Shown piece after piece: positions 43,900-53,404 of a stretch of DNA of 64,000 nucleotides. The notes under the pieces are model-generated. The model saw nothing but the letters and a program-made list of their open reading frames with translations, made no database searches and had not been told where the DNA came from. A program made the position numbers and the translations under genes. Source of the DNA: Mucilaginibacter sp. GTDB taxonomy: Bacteria; Bacteroidota; Bacteroidia; Sphingobacteriales; Sphingobacteriaceae. Every line of letters begins with the position of its first letter. The first letter of the stretch is position 1. Location: positions 31,364 to 95,363 of the forward strand of contig NZ_JAQBOD010000036.1 of NCBI RefSeq assembly GCF_028288205.1, read 5' to 3'.

Positions 43900-45090
43900 A
43901 TGAAAACAAAACTTTTTTATACAAGCGGTTTATTGCTGATGCTACTCTTTACTGCTACTGCGAGTAAGGCCGACGGTTTAGCCGATAACCTGCAAGGGAT
44001 GCAGCCGGTACTGGATAACGTGTACAGTCAGATGCTGCCGCTTTGCAGCCAGCTTATCGGGGCGGCGCGGGGCATAGCGGGCTTCGCAGCTTTGTGGTAT
44101 ATCGGTTCCCGGGTTTGGGGGCAAATCGCCCGCGCGGAGCCGCTCGATTTCTACCCGCTCTTGCGCCCATTCGCTTTGGGCATGGCGATTATGCTCTTTC
44201 CGGCGGTCATCGCTTTGATGAATGGCATTTTGCAGCCGGTCGTTGGCGTTACCGGGGCAATGGTGCAAAACAGCAATACGGCGATAGCGCAATTATTGGC
44301 GCAAAAGGAAGCCGCCGAAAAACAAACATCCGCTTACCAGATGTATGTGGGTGACAGTGGGAACGGTGACGAGGATAGGTGGTACAAATATTCGCACCCG
44401 GACGACCCGAACGGAAACGGCAATAGCGGTTTTTCCGGTATCGGCAGCGATATTCAGTTTTGGATGGCCAAGCAGCAGTACAATTTCAGCAACAGTATCC
44501 GCAAGTGGATGTCAGAGGTACTGGAGGTGGTTTATGCCGCAGCTTCGCTTTGCATCAATACGATACGGACGTTTTTTCTCATCGTATTAGCCATATTGGG
44601 CCCGTTGGTATTCGGATTGTCCGTGTTTGACGGTTTCCAGCATAGTTTGCACCAGTGGCTGGCGCGGTATATCAATATTTTCTTGTGGCTGCCCATTGCC
44701 AATATCTTCGGCAGTATCATCGGGCAAGTGCAGCAAAATATGCTCAAATTGGATATTGCGCAGATCCAAAGCCAGGGCGATACTTTCTTTAATTCCACAG
44801 ATAGTGCTTATCTGATATTTCTTTTGATCGGAATTGTGGGTTATTTCTCCGTCCCTACCGTAGCCAATTTTGTGGTACACGCGCATGGCGGTAACGGGAT
44901 GCTGCAAAGGGTAACCAGTATAGCCACAACAACGGTAAGTGCCACTCCGGGCGCAGCCGCAGCCATCGGTGAACGGGGAGAGCAGGCAAGAAGCAATATA
45001 CTAAATGCCCCATCGGACTTTATCAGAGGCTGGAACAGCGCAGGCTCGGGGAACAGCAATTACAAAAAAGACAAACTATCCGGTAAATAA
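43900..45090 (+). CDS. traJ: conjugative transposon protein TraJ (VirB6-like)
   Basis: 396 aa. Signal peptide, then polytopic membrane protein with GAARGIAGFAALWYIGSRVW, RPFALGMAIMLFPAVIALMNG and a second cluster FFLIVLAILGPLVFGLSVFDGF. Typical TraJ length and segment order. Forms the inner-membrane pore platform. Confidence 0.9.
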   Translation: MKTKLFYTSGLLLMLLFTATASKADGLADNLQGMQPVLDNVYSQMLPLCSQLIGAARGIAGFAALWYIGSRVWGQIARAEPLDFYPLLRPFALGMAIMLFPAVIALMNGILQPVVGVTGAMVQNSNTAIAQLLAQKEAAEKQTSAYQMYVGDSGNGDEDRWYKYSHPDDPNGNGNSGFSGIGSDIQFWMAKQQYNFSNSIRKWMSEVLEVVYAAASLCINTIRTFFLIVLAILGPLVFGLSVFDGFQHSLHQWLARYINIFLWLPIANIFGSIIGQVQQNMLKLDIAQIQSQGDTFFNSTDSAYLIFLLIGIVGYFSVPTVANFVVHAHGGNGMLQRVTSIATTTVSATPGAAAAIGERGEQARSNILNAPSDFIRGWNSAGSGNSNYKKDKLSGK

Positions 45091-45101
45091 CAATCAATCT
45101 T

Positions 45102-45767
45102 ATGTTTCAACAACTCAAAAATATAGACACGGCCTTCAAACACATTAAGCTATTCAGCTACCTGTTAATTGGGGCCAATATGGTAACGATGTGTTTTTGC
45201 GTTTACAAAAGTTATGCAATCGTCAACCAGGCACAGAACCGGGTACATATCTTATATAACGGTAAGGTATTGGAAGCTTTAGCAACAGATAGAAAAACAA
45301 ATCTTCCGGTTGAACTTCGGGATCATATCAAAACCTTTCACGAGGATTTTTTTACACTCATTCCCGATGATAAGCAAATACAGGCCACGATAACCAAAGC
45401 CTTGTATCTGGCCGATGGCAGCGCCAAGACCGCTTATGATAATTTAAAAGAAGCCGGTTATTACAATAACGTGATCTCCGGTAATATCAGCCAGCAAATA
45501 CTGGTGGACAGCACCCGGCTTGATCTGAACCAGGAGCCTTACAGATTCACTTGTTATGCCACCGAAAAACTGGTACGCGCCAGCAGCACCGTTATCCGCA
45601 AGTTGGTCACACAAGGCCACATCAGGGATTTAAGGATGGAAACAGATAACAACCCGCACGGCTTTTTAATACAGGGATGGGAAATATTGGAAAACACGAA
45701 TGTAAACACTCAAAACAATGCTAATGCGACTATTCAGGAAACGAATAAAAACAAGCAGCCCGAATAG
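45102..45767 (+). CDS. traK: conjugative transposon protein TraK (VirB8-like)
   Basis: 221 aa. MFQQLKNIDTAFKHIKLFSY and one membrane helix (~20-38), then the periplasmic domain with RDHIKTFHEDFFTLIPDD, a TraK hallmark. Bridges inner-membrane parts of the channel. Overlaps traL by 50 bp. Confidence 0.92.
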   Translation: MFQQLKNIDTAFKHIKLFSYLLIGANMVTMCFCVYKSYAIVNQAQNRVHILYNGKVLEALATDRKTNLPVELRDHIKTFHEDFFTLIPDDKQIQATITKALYLADGSAKTAYDNLKEAGYYNNVISGNISQQILVDSTRLDLNQEPYRFTCYATEKLVRASSTVIRKLVTQGHIRDLRMETDNNPHGFLIQGWEILENTNVNTQNNANATIQETNKNKQPE

Positions 45768-45939
45768 GGTGGCCAGCCAAATCGAACGGGCCATCGCTAA
45801 AAAGCAACGCCAAGTCGCCGATTACCTCAACCGGAAAACGCAGCATTGGAACAGGGCTTCAAAGCTTATCCTGTTGCTGTTAATCTGCCTGGTATTCGGC
45901 GGGGCCAGCCTTTGGCTGCTTGTCATAGCTTTTAATTAA
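45718..45939 (+). CDS. traL: TraL-like small membrane protein
   Basis: 73 aa. Basic N-terminus (LFRKRIKTSSPNR) with IAKKQRQVADYLNRKTQHWN and one C-terminal membrane helix (LILLLLICLVFGGASLWLLV). Position between TraK and TraM and this layout fit TraL. The overlap with traK is long; a start at 45724 is possible. Confidence 0.75.
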   Translation: MLMRLFRKRIKTSSPNRVASQIERAIAKKQRQVADYLNRKTQHWNRASKLILLLLICLVFGGASLWLLVIAFN

Positions 45940-45971
45940 TCAATTATATACTCTGCATAAAAATTAAGAAA

Positions 45972-47051
45972 ATGAAAGAACAAATGGAACAACAGCAACA
46001 GCGTGAAAAACTTAAAAAGTTTCTATTGGTATTGCCTTTGCTTGTCCTGCCATTCCTGACAATGGCGTTTTGGGCATTAGGGGGCGGAAAAGGTAATCCT
46101 AACGATCAAACCATTAGCCGTAAAGGCATTAATACAGAACTGCCGGAAGCGCAGTTTAAGAAAGGTCAGTCACAGGATAAATTAAGCCTGTATAACCAGG
46201 CGGCAATGGATTCAGCAAAGACCCGGAATAATGCGGCTAACCCTTTATTTGATGCTTCAAAGCAGGAGTTAACCGCAGGGCCACCCGATAGCCACCCTGC
46301 GGATGCCAGCGCAGCCCGCATTAACCAAAAACTGGCGCAGATCAATAAGGAAATTAACCGGCCCGAGCCGGCTGTAAATCCTTATGTAACCCCTAATCCG
46401 CAACAAAACAGCGCGGAAGCGGACAAACTGGAAAGGTTAATGAAATCCATGAATACCAAAAACGCGGACAATCCCGAAATGAAGCAATTAAATGATATGC
46501 TGGAAAAGATCATGGATATACAACACCCGGAGCGTATAAGCGCAATGCCTCTAAAGGGGGTTAAGACTGAACCTGACAGCTTATATAAAGCTACCCGTGC
46601 GGTGATTGCGGATAATCAAAAAGTGTTACAGGGTACATCTGTTAAGCTGCGTTTAATGGACAGTTTGGTGATACATGGCCAGGTCATTCCAAAAGGACAG
46701 TTCTTGTTTGGGCTTTGCCAGGTTACCAACCAGCGGCTGATCATTAATATTAAAACCATCCGTTTAGGTACTTCTATCCTGCCCGTTGACCTTTCGGTTT
46801 ATGATATGGACGCAATGGCCGGTATCCGCGCACCGGAAGCCGTTACAGAAGATGCCGTGAGAAGCGGCACAGATAACGCCATTCAAAGCATGCAACTCAT
46901 GTCGATGGACCAGTCATTAGCCACACAGGCGGCCGGGGCGGGCGTTGAAGCTGCCAAAACACTCTTTTCAAAAAAGGTTAAACGCATCAAAGTCAAGCTA
47001 AAAGCCGGATACCCTTTATTGCTGCGTAACAACCAGCCTGATAAACATTAA
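45972..47051 (+). CDS. traM: conjugative transposon protein TraM (VirB10-like)
   Basis: 359 aa. Cytosolic start, membrane helix (FLLVLPLLVLPFLTMAFWALGG), long Pro/Gln/Asn-rich periplasmic linker, and a C-terminal domain with VKLRLMDSLVIHGQVIPKGQFLFGLCQV typical of TraM. Links inner and outer membrane parts. Confidence 0.92.
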   Translation: MKEQMEQQQQREKLKKFLLVLPLLVLPFLTMAFWALGGGKGNPNDQTISRKGINTELPEAQFKKGQSQDKLSLYNQAAMDSAKTRNNAANPLFDASKQELTAGPPDSHPADASAARINQKLAQINKEINRPEPAVNPYVTPNPQQNSAEADKLERLMKSMNTKNADNPEMKQLNDMLEKIMDIQHPERISAMPLKGVKTEPDSLYKATRAVIADNQKVLQGTSVKLRLMDSLVIHGQVIPKGQFLFGLCQVTNQRLIINIKTIRLGTSILPVDLSVYDMDAMAGIRAPEAVTEDAVRSGTDNAIQSMQLMSMDQSLATQAAGAGVEAAKTLFSKKVKRIKVKLKAGYPLLLRNNQPDKH

Positions 47052-47093
47052 TGTGCATCTATAATATATCTGTATAATTTAAAAAGCAATATT

Positions 47094-48089
47094 ATGAATT
47101 TGAACAATCTGGACGATCTCAAAAACGAGGTCAACAACTTAGGTTTTAATCCTAAAGTAGCTGATGAACTGGAGCAGCACATGAAAGCGGAACATAAGTA
47201 TTTTACTTTAAAAGACCAGTTTCCCGGCGACAAGGGCTTAGTCGATATGACCCTGCATTTCCGCAAATCCAATCAATCGGATTTTTACGCATTTAACAAA
47301 TACGAGGTGACTGCTGGTAAAGTGCCGCCAACGGTTGAAAATCAAAACTACATGGTCATTTCAGAGAACAAGGACAATAAGGAAAAACCATTGGTTAAAA
47401 CATTTGACAGCCCAAACGAAGCCATAGAGTTTTTCAAAAAACAAAAAGGCACGAGCGAACTGGCATTGGGCGAAAGCCCCGAGAGCAAACAGAACCTGGC
47501 CAGTAAGGAAAACGGCAAGATCAATTATATTAACAAGGATTTTCGTTCAGCTTATTTCAGCCCGGCCATGAAGCAAACATTTTACGTTAAAGAGGGCAAC
47601 GGGTTTACGGCAAGGCAGGCCGCCAATATGGTACAGGACAGAACGGTTTACCGCGATAATATGATGACCAGTTTAGGTGATCCCTATAAAGCATGGATAA
47701 GACTGGACTTCGACCAGAAAAAAGATGATTACGGCAACCATAAATTTAAACAGTTTCACGATCCATCCTTTGGCTTTAATCTTGAAAAAACATTAAATGA
47801 CTACAAGATCAAAGAATTAACCGACCCCGCCAAAAAAGCAGAAATTATGCAAGCCATGCGCCACGGCGACCGGCTTGCTGTAACCGCAGTTAACGGTGAG
47901 AACAAAGAAATTAAAGTAATGGCGCAGGCAGTTCCCCGCTATGGTAAACTGGATTTCTTTAACGAAAGCGGAACGCGCCTAAAGCGGGAACCATTTGAGA
48001 AAAAGATAACAACAGAATTGTCACAAAGCAAAAGCCAGGGCAAAGGCAGGGAAAAGGAATTAGAAGAAAGCCAGTCGGTAAAGATCTGA
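47094..48089 (+). CDS. ICE accessory protein (DUF3945/DUF4099-like)
   Basis: 331 aa. N-terminal half is hypothetical; the C-terminal ~230-320 has MQAMRHGDRLAVTAVNGEN and PRYGKLDFFNESGTRLKRE, the repeat type found in DUF3945-like proteins of Bacteroidota ICEs. Follows traM where TraN would be expected. May act on DNA handling during transfer (inference). Confidence 0.65.
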   Translation: MNLNNLDDLKNEVNNLGFNPKVADELEQHMKAEHKYFTLKDQFPGDKGLVDMTLHFRKSNQSDFYAFNKYEVTAGKVPPTVENQNYMVISENKDNKEKPLVKTFDSPNEAIEFFKKQKGTSELALGESPESKQNLASKENGKINYINKDFRSAYFSPAMKQTFYVKEGNGFTARQAANMVQDRTVYRDNMMTSLGDPYKAWIRLDFDQKKDDYGNHKFKQFHDPSFGFNLEKTLNDYKIKELTDPAKKAEIMQAMRHGDRLAVTAVNGENKEIKVMAQAVPRYGKLDFFNESGTRLKREPFEKKITTELSQSKSQGKGREKELEESQSVKI

Positions 48090-48147
48090 TTCCCCTTAAT
48101 CAGTTAGCGTAATTAAATCAATTTATAAATCAGTAAACTTTAACAGC

Positions 48148-48324
48148 ATGAAAAATTTCCAGGCATTAAAAGAACTCATCGCTACCGCTGAAAACGATGC
48201 GGTAAAATTCTATGAAAAAGGCAACAAGACAGCAGGCACCCGCTTACGCGGCGCAATGCAACAACTCAAAGCCGCCGCAACAACCATCCGCAAAGACGTA
48301 AGCGAATTGAAAAATAACGTATAA
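48148..48324 (+). CDS. histone H1-like (Hc1-type) small protein
   Basis: 58 aa: MKNFQALKELIATAENDAVK, then FYEKGNKTAGTRLRGAMQQL and a helical end TTIRKDVSELKNNV. This matches the short histone H1-like proteins of Bacteroidota. Probably binds DNA; on an ICE it may reduce the cost of carriage by nucleoid-like silencing (inference). A strong terminator follows. Confidence 0.75.
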   Translation: MKNFQALKELIATAENDAVKFYEKGNKTAGTRLRGAMQQLKAAATTIRKDVSELKNNV

Positions 48325-48347
48325 TAATTTGCTTGTTTTTAAATAAC

Positions 48348-48384
48348 AAAGAAAGCCCGGTCAATTCTTGACCGGGCTTTCTTT
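48348..48384 (+). terminator. strong terminator after the tra/histone block
   Basis: AAAGAAAGCCCGGTCAA, loop TTC, TTGACCGGGCTTTCTTT and T-run. Near-perfect 17-bp stem. Confidence 0.9.
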
Positions 48385-48422
48385 TTACCTGTTATTTTTA
48401 GATAACTTTAGGTTTTATTCAG

Positions 48423-49856
48423 ATGAGCATAGATTCCTGGTTAACCACGATAGGTTTATTAATAGCGATCATCGCATTCTTCCCAAAGCCGGAATTAAAA
48501 CTGTTGCGATTAAAACTTCATTTTGCAGAGCTATGGGCTGGATTGATTATACTAATGGTCGTACTGCCCTTTTTAATCTATTTCTACGCACTGGCTGCCC
48601 GGTTTCCCTTTTTAAATACCTTCACAATAAGAAATGGGATTTTGCCCAAAAATGCCGCCTTCCTTTTCTTGTACGGTTTGATTCTTTGGTTGATTATCCG
48701 TTTTGTGTGGTTACGTCCGAACAAAAAATTTAACCCTAAAATTCTTGACTATTATTTGGAATTAATTAAAGAAGTACCATTTGATGTCTTTTTCAATATT
48801 TTCCGCCGTTACGAGGATATTGGCTTAATCAGGAACGCATGGCCTCAGTTCCATGAGTTGTTCACACAGCCAATATTTTTAAATGGGATCATTCATTACC
48901 AACCAGAGTTTATGTATCGCAATTGGGGATGTGTTGACCGACAGGGAGATTTTGACCAGTTATTGGATCTATTCATCGACGACCCTGCTTCCGCTTACTA
49001 TAAAGGGATACAAGGGCATTGGAACAGCGGTGCTTTAATTCCTTACGTATCTCAACTATTGAATGAATTGATAAGCTTGCATCTTCGGCAATCCATGAAA
49101 TTTGGCATTATTATATACATTTCCAAAAAAGGTAATAGCCATTTACACCGCGAAGGTTTTAACACCAATAGTATTTATTTGCAGACCCCTATTTTTCTTG
49201 ACCACGCATCCGAAGGCAGTCAGTTGCCAATGTTTTTTCATATCCAGTTCATCAGCTTGCTATATGGCACATCCATAACTGACAATATTGATATAGAAGA
49301 ATACGGTGGAAAAAATATGTATTCTATCTATTCACAATGGATAAAGCACATCATTGAAAACCTAAAATTATCCGGGAAAAAGTTTACGGAAAAAGATAAC
49401 AGCAATTACCACTGGCTGATCAGTAAAATGTTAGATAACGCGGGTGACTGGATGCGGTTTTTTAACGAAAATGAAACTTTGAACAGCACTTTTTGCAGCT
49501 ACCGCGAGTTTAATCCCGGATGCTTGGGATTGTGCTTAAAGGAGGTTTACAAAGGGTATGAAATTGGACTTATACCTATCGAATACATCAAAAGCCATTT
49601 ACACTACGATGTTTTAAGCCTTTATTATATGCCTAATTTGAATGGCGACTTCAGGGGCGTTATCGAAAAACAGATCATTGCCAACATACCGGAACAAGTA
49701 GTCATTGCTGTATTTAGTTATAGCCTCAACGAGGAGTTCGCAATGAATTTTGATGATTTTTACAATGGCAATTTCCCTTCCCTGCAACACCAATCTGAAA
49801 TTAGTTTGATATCCAGGCTACGAAATCTACTTAAAGAAAACAAACAATTAGTGTAA
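48423..49856 (+). CDS. hypothetical membrane protein (477 aa)
   Basis: Three N-terminal membrane helices (~5-20, 38-58, 75-95) and a large cytosolic domain with many aromatic residues (NAWPQFHELFTQPIFLNGII, HREGFNTNSIYLQTPIFLDH). It is followed 14 bp later by the frameshifted gene. Not recognised. A membrane sensor with a soluble partner is one reading of the pair. Confidence 0.6.
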   Translation: MSIDSWLTTIGLLIAIIAFFPKPELKLLRLKLHFAELWAGLIILMVVLPFLIYFYALAARFPFLNTFTIRNGILPKNAAFLFLYGLILWLIIRFVWLRPNKKFNPKILDYYLELIKEVPFDVFFNIFRRYEDIGLIRNAWPQFHELFTQPIFLNGIIHYQPEFMYRNWGCVDRQGDFDQLLDLFIDDPASAYYKGIQGHWNSGALIPYVSQLLNELISLHLRQSMKFGIIIYISKKGNSHLHREGFNTNSIYLQTPIFLDHASEGSQLPMFFHIQFISLLYGTSITDNIDIEEYGGKNMYSIYSQWIKHIIENLKLSGKKFTEKDNSNYHWLISKMLDNAGDWMRFFNENETLNSTFCSYREFNPGCLGLCLKEVYKGYEIGLIPIEYIKSHLHYDVLSLYYMPNLNGDFRGVIEKQIIANIPEQVVIAVFSYSLNEEFAMNFDDFYNGNFPSLQHQSEISLISRLRNLLKENKQLV

Positions 49857-49870
49857 TTACTAATGATGTA

Positions 49871-50811
49871 ATGCTAAGCCAAATTATGCAAAACCAACTG
49901 CTACTCACTAAGCCCTGGGAACAATTCCGGGCTGAATTACACCAATATGTCAACAAGGGCAATGCTTTAAAAAACCAGCCAGTTAACTCCGATGAGGAAT
50001 TTACAGAGATCGAATCTAAACGGCTATCATGGGACAGGGATGGATTTGAATGGTTGAAAAATAGTTTTAACAACGAAATTAACCCTTTGGTTATTGAGCT
50101 TAATAATATCGCTGCAAACAATTTTACAGTTCATTTTAGTTCACCCTCATTAAAAGACCAACTGTTTCAATTCGCTGGCAGGATACAGACGAAAGTGAAT
50201 TTCCTGCTCTTAAAGGAAAGGTTGTTTAGTATTAGTGATGCGATTATAAGTCCTGGCTTACTGCAACTGAATGAACGGGCCGGTATGACCCTCAAACAAA
50301 AGCAAAGGTTTATTTTAGAAAAACTGTTTGACTTATATGATGATAATTTTTACCCGATAGAAGATATTCTTGTCGGTAATGGTATCAAGCTTAACCGTAA
50401 TAGTGAGGCGGATGAACTTGCAACAACTTTGAAAAAAAGCGGGCATTTGGAAATAAGGCAATTTTTAGGTCAAAAAGTCACCGCTCAACTCACCGCGAAA
50501 GGAGCCATGTTGATAGAAGAAAGCAGGCAGCCCGTTTTGGAGAACTATGATGATATACGTTTTTCTGCTGCCGAACTATCGAAAAAAATAGACGACCTCA
50601 AAGCTGGTTTGGATAAATTGGGCTTGGCCACGAAATATTATATAACGAAATGCAGGAACTTAAAGACCTATATAATAAACTAAGTCATAAAAACTGGGGC
50701 CAATTGCTAAAGGGCAAATTAATCGATATAGCGATCAGCAAGGCAGTAGATATGAAAACGCTTGAATTTGTTTATAAGGAATTAACTGACCACGTTCTTA
50801 AATTATTTTAA
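49871..50811 (+). pseudogene. hypothetical protein split by a -1 frameshift near 50630
   Basis: The first frame (49871-50683) reads well to DDLKAGLDKLGLA and then turns into low-quality sequence. A second frame takes over from about 50632 with LGHEILYNEMQELKDLYNKL and LIDIAISKAVDMKTLEFVY, ending at 50811. Restoring one G in the GGG run of TTGGGCTTGG joins them into about 313 aa. Middle part (~170-215) may hold a winged helix. Either a real pseudogene or a sequencing error in a G run. Confidence 0.6.
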
Positions 50812-51035
50812 ACTACCCTATAAAGCATTTCGTACAGCATCTTCCGGAGTGCGGCCATCTCATTGCCATATACTAAATGTGATTGGTAGGGATTGTAAAT
50901 CATCCTTCCATTCTCCCGGTAGTAGGCATCCCTTTCCGGCACCTTTATTTTTATCCATACTTCAGTGTCCTTAAATTCCTGGACAAATACTTGCCAGTAC
51001 ACAGGGATGTGCATAATTACAACCAAATGATACAT
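50808..51035 (-). CDS. small hypothetical protein (75 aa)
   Basis: MYHLVVIMHIPVYWQVFVQE then charged and aromatic residues (RDAYYRENGRMIYNPYQSHLVYG). Convergent with the frameshifted gene. No family recognised. Confidence 0.45.
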   Translation of the reverse strand: MYHLVVIMHIPVYWQVFVQEFKDTEVWIKIKVPERDAYYRENGRMIYNPYQSHLVYGNEMAALRKMLYEMLYRVV

Positions 51036-51148
51036 AATATCTTTCGCCGATTTTCAAATCAGGTATCGTCCGCTGGCTTCGTGGTACTAACTTTATTTTA
51101 GCACTGACCTTAATATGGTATCTGAATTCTTTAAGCATAGGTATGAAT

Positions 51149-51523
51149 TTAATGATTAGACATCCTTCTTTCTAACAGGCTGAACGGTATCAGCTTAAAT
51201 TGGTCAAACGCAAGCTGAACATCGACCGTATTTATGACCTCTCTGCCACGAATAAAATACTTAGAGCCGATTATGTCTATGGTATTCCCATTATGGCGGT
51301 ATTTTTCTGTATCCTTTTTTTCATTAACATATAACCGAAAGCCCAATGCATCCAATGCAAGCGGCAATTCCGCTTTAACGAGATCATCTATCTCAACTTC
51401 CCTATCATCACCCAACCTGTTAAAAAGGGTCGCGATACCTTCCTTTTCTTCAATAAACTGGGCCCATGAACCGTTTTCAATATCATGAACAATCTCACCT
51501 TTCAGAAACCTTTGAACAGCCAT
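51149..51523 (-). CDS. hypothetical protein (124 aa)
   Basis: Soluble, mixed alpha/beta, acidic N-terminal half (EEKEGIATLFNRLGDDREVEIDDLVK). Not recognised. Same direction as the 75-aa gene, 113 bp upstream of it. Confidence 0.55.
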   Translation of the reverse strand: MAVQRFLKGEIVHDIENGSWAQFIEEKEGIATLFNRLGDDREVEIDDLVKAELPLALDALGFRLYVNEKKDTEKYRHNGNTIDIIGSKYFIRGREVINTVDVQLAFDQFKLIPFSLLERRMSNH

Positions 51524-51766
51524 ATAACAAAACTACTATTATTGATTTAATGTAACCTAATAACTCTGCTAATCTTTTTATTTCCGTTAAGCTTCTTCAT
51601 TCAAGGCGATATAAATTAGCCGCTCCAGCCGCTTCGTTCCTCAGCCGCTTCGCTGCATTTTAAAGCCCAGGCTCCGCCTGCGCTTTTCTTTTTTACGGCT
51701 TCGCTTTCTAAACCGCGTTTTTCAAGCGCGCTTCTCGGCCTTTTATATACAGCAAATTTCTGATTC

Positions 51767-51900
51767 GCCGGGACACAACGGCAAGGCCAAGCCTCCGGTT
51801 TTGGAAAAAAAATCTTCCTCTCCTTTTTTCATAGGCTGCCCTTCGGGCGGGGTGTTGGAGAGCGTATTTTTTTCCCAAAAGCCTTGCCGTTGTGCCCGGC
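51767..51900. other. 134-nt near-perfect cruciform/hairpin
   Basis: Outer arms 51767-51787 and 51881-51900 pair over 20 bp with one bulged A (GCCGGGaCACAACGG... with CCGTTGTGCCCGGC). Inside: GGTTTTGG-A8-T pairing with A-T7-CCCAAAA, CTCTCC/GGAGAG, and GCCC-TTC-GGGC at the tip. The remainder of 51524-52085 holds shorter inverted repeats and no gene I trust. Confidence 0.7.
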
Positions 51901-52085
51901 TCTTTCAGGTGCGGTGCTTAATAAAAAGCCGGCGAGCGCCATGCGAGCTGACTTAAAAAACAAAGTAAAAAAGCACCGCAGTATGAAAGACTTAAAAAAT
52001 AAAGCCCCGCCCTTAGAGAATAGCGCACAGACCGCAGACCCTCACAGAAAGAAAAGAATTAATAAACAATTTAAAAATCAGAATC

Positions 52086-52718
52086 ATGAAAACCGCAGAA
52101 ATAAATAACAAGGTTGGTAACAACACAGCCAATAAAACAAACAATACAGGTAACGGTCAAAAGATAAATAACCTACCTGTTAGCACAGCTTTTAACGGCG
52201 ATAATAAAAAGGAAGAACCCAAAGCAAGCGCCACGCCTGCAAAACAGGAAGAACAGCCAAAGCAACCCGCAGAAGCCCCAAAGACAACAAACGGGCAAGC
52301 CCAGGCGGAACAGGTAAAGAGCGAAGCACCGAAAGCCGAGCAACCAAAGGCAGAGGAAGCCAAGCCACAGGCAGAGCCGACCAAAAAGGAAATAAAAGAG
52401 CAGTTTAACGAACAACAAGCCCGCAAGTTAGACGACACCGTAAAATTGGTGGAAGCGTTGGGCAAAAAAATTGCCCAAAAGAACAAATTGCAAAACACCA
52501 TTAATAACATTGACAGCTTTAAACTTGCCCAAAATGAAGAGGACGACATGGTAAGCGACAGCCGTTTTGCACGTTGCGAGTTGGTTATTTCCGATGATGA
52601 CGGCAACGACTTTGTAACCAAAAACCCTTTTATTATTGCTTACGTAGCGCATGAAGTTAGGGGACTTTGTGTTGCGAAACTGGCAGAGGTTGAAGCAAGT
52701 ATCGTAATCCCTTTTTGA
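52086..52718 (+). CDS. hypothetical ICE protein with disordered Glu/Lys/Pro/Ala region
   Basis: 210 aa. Residues ~1-100 are low complexity (repeated KAEQPKAE-type). The C-terminal ~105-210 is folded: ARKLDDTVKLVEALGKKIAQKNKLQNTINNI and SRFARCELVISDDDGNDFVTKNPFI. Widespread type in Bacteroidota ICEs between DNA-processing genes; function unknown. Confidence 0.65.
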   Translation: MKTAEINNKVGNNTANKTNNTGNGQKINNLPVSTAFNGDNKKEEPKASATPAKQEEQPKQPAEAPKTTNGQAQAEQVKSEAPKAEQPKAEEAKPQAEPTKKEIKEQFNEQQARKLDDTVKLVEALGKKIAQKNKLQNTINNIDSFKLAQNEEDDMVSDSRFARCELVISDDDGNDFVTKNPFIIAYVAHEVRGLCVAKLAEVEASIVIPF

Positions 52719-52799
52719 GTTAATTAACTGGAAACGCCCTATGTATTCGGAATACATAGGGCGTATTTCTTAGTAGTCAAACCACTAATAACTAAAGCA

Positions 52800-52925
52800 A
52801 TGTTAGAGTTATTTATTGAATTAACCAACCAAATATTTTGGACAGGTTACGCCCAACAGTTAGCAAAAGAAAACCCCGCAGGTTTTCAAACAGAGTTTAC
52901 CGACTTCTTAAATAATTACTTATGA
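52800..52925 (+). CDS. small hypothetical protein (41 aa)
   Basis: MLELFIELTNQIFWTGYAQQ, ending LNNYL. Its stop overlaps the start of the J-domain gene by 4 bp (ATGA), which argues for translation and coupling. Confidence 0.5.
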   Translation: MLELFIELTNQIFWTGYAQQLAKENPAGFQTEFTDFLNNYL

Positions 52926-53404
52926 AATGGTTTAACGAATGTGGTACACTCGAGGAAGTCAAAGCCACCTATAAGAAATTAGCTAAACAGTATCACCCGG
53001 ATTTAGGGGGCGATACAGCTACCATGCAAGAGATCAACAAGGAATATGCCTTTGCCTCTGCCAAAGCCATTAAAGGCGCAAACCTATCTGAAGAAGAAAC
53101 AGAAAACGAAATCCTATCATCCGAAGCCTACCGAAAAGCCGTAGAGCAAATTATTCATTTAGATGGTATTACCATTGAATTAGTTGGGTACTGGCTTTGG
53201 GTAACAGGAAACACGTACCCAGTAAGAGCCACACTAAGGGGTGCGGGGTTTTTCTTTGCTCCTAAAAAATTAGCGTGGTATTTCAGAACAGCCGAATATA
53301 AAGTTTCCAAAGGCGGTAAAAAGTCGCTTGACGAAATCCGCAATAAATACGGTAGCGAAGTTTTGAATGAGGATAAGCCAAAGCGCCACAATTTTATTAA
53401 ATGA
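52922..53404 (+). CDS. J-domain (DnaJ-like) ICE protein
   Basis: 160 aa. TLEEVKATYKKLAKQYHPDLGGD holds the HPD motif that stimulates Hsp70. The C-terminal part (GYWLWVTGNTYPVRATLRGAGFFFAPKKLAWYFRT) is typical of these ICE/phage J-proteins. Role in transfer is unknown. Confidence 0.85.
   Translation: MKWFNECGTLEEVKATYKKLAKQYHPDLGGDTATMQEINKEYAFASAKAIKGANLSEEETENEILSSEAYRKAVEQIIHLDGITIELVGYWLWVTGNTYPVRATLRGAGFFFAPKKLAWYFRTAEYKVSKGGKKSLDEIRNKYGSEVLNEDKPKRHNFIK

Noticed and set aside
43978..44907. Alternative frames over traJ
   Set aside because: GC-rich codons of traJ open long shadow frames; only the traJ frame has family motifs.
51884..52108. 74-codon basic frame
   Set aside because: Starts inside the arm of the large hairpin and overlaps the start of the 52086 gene; low-complexity Lys/Asn content of leader DNA.
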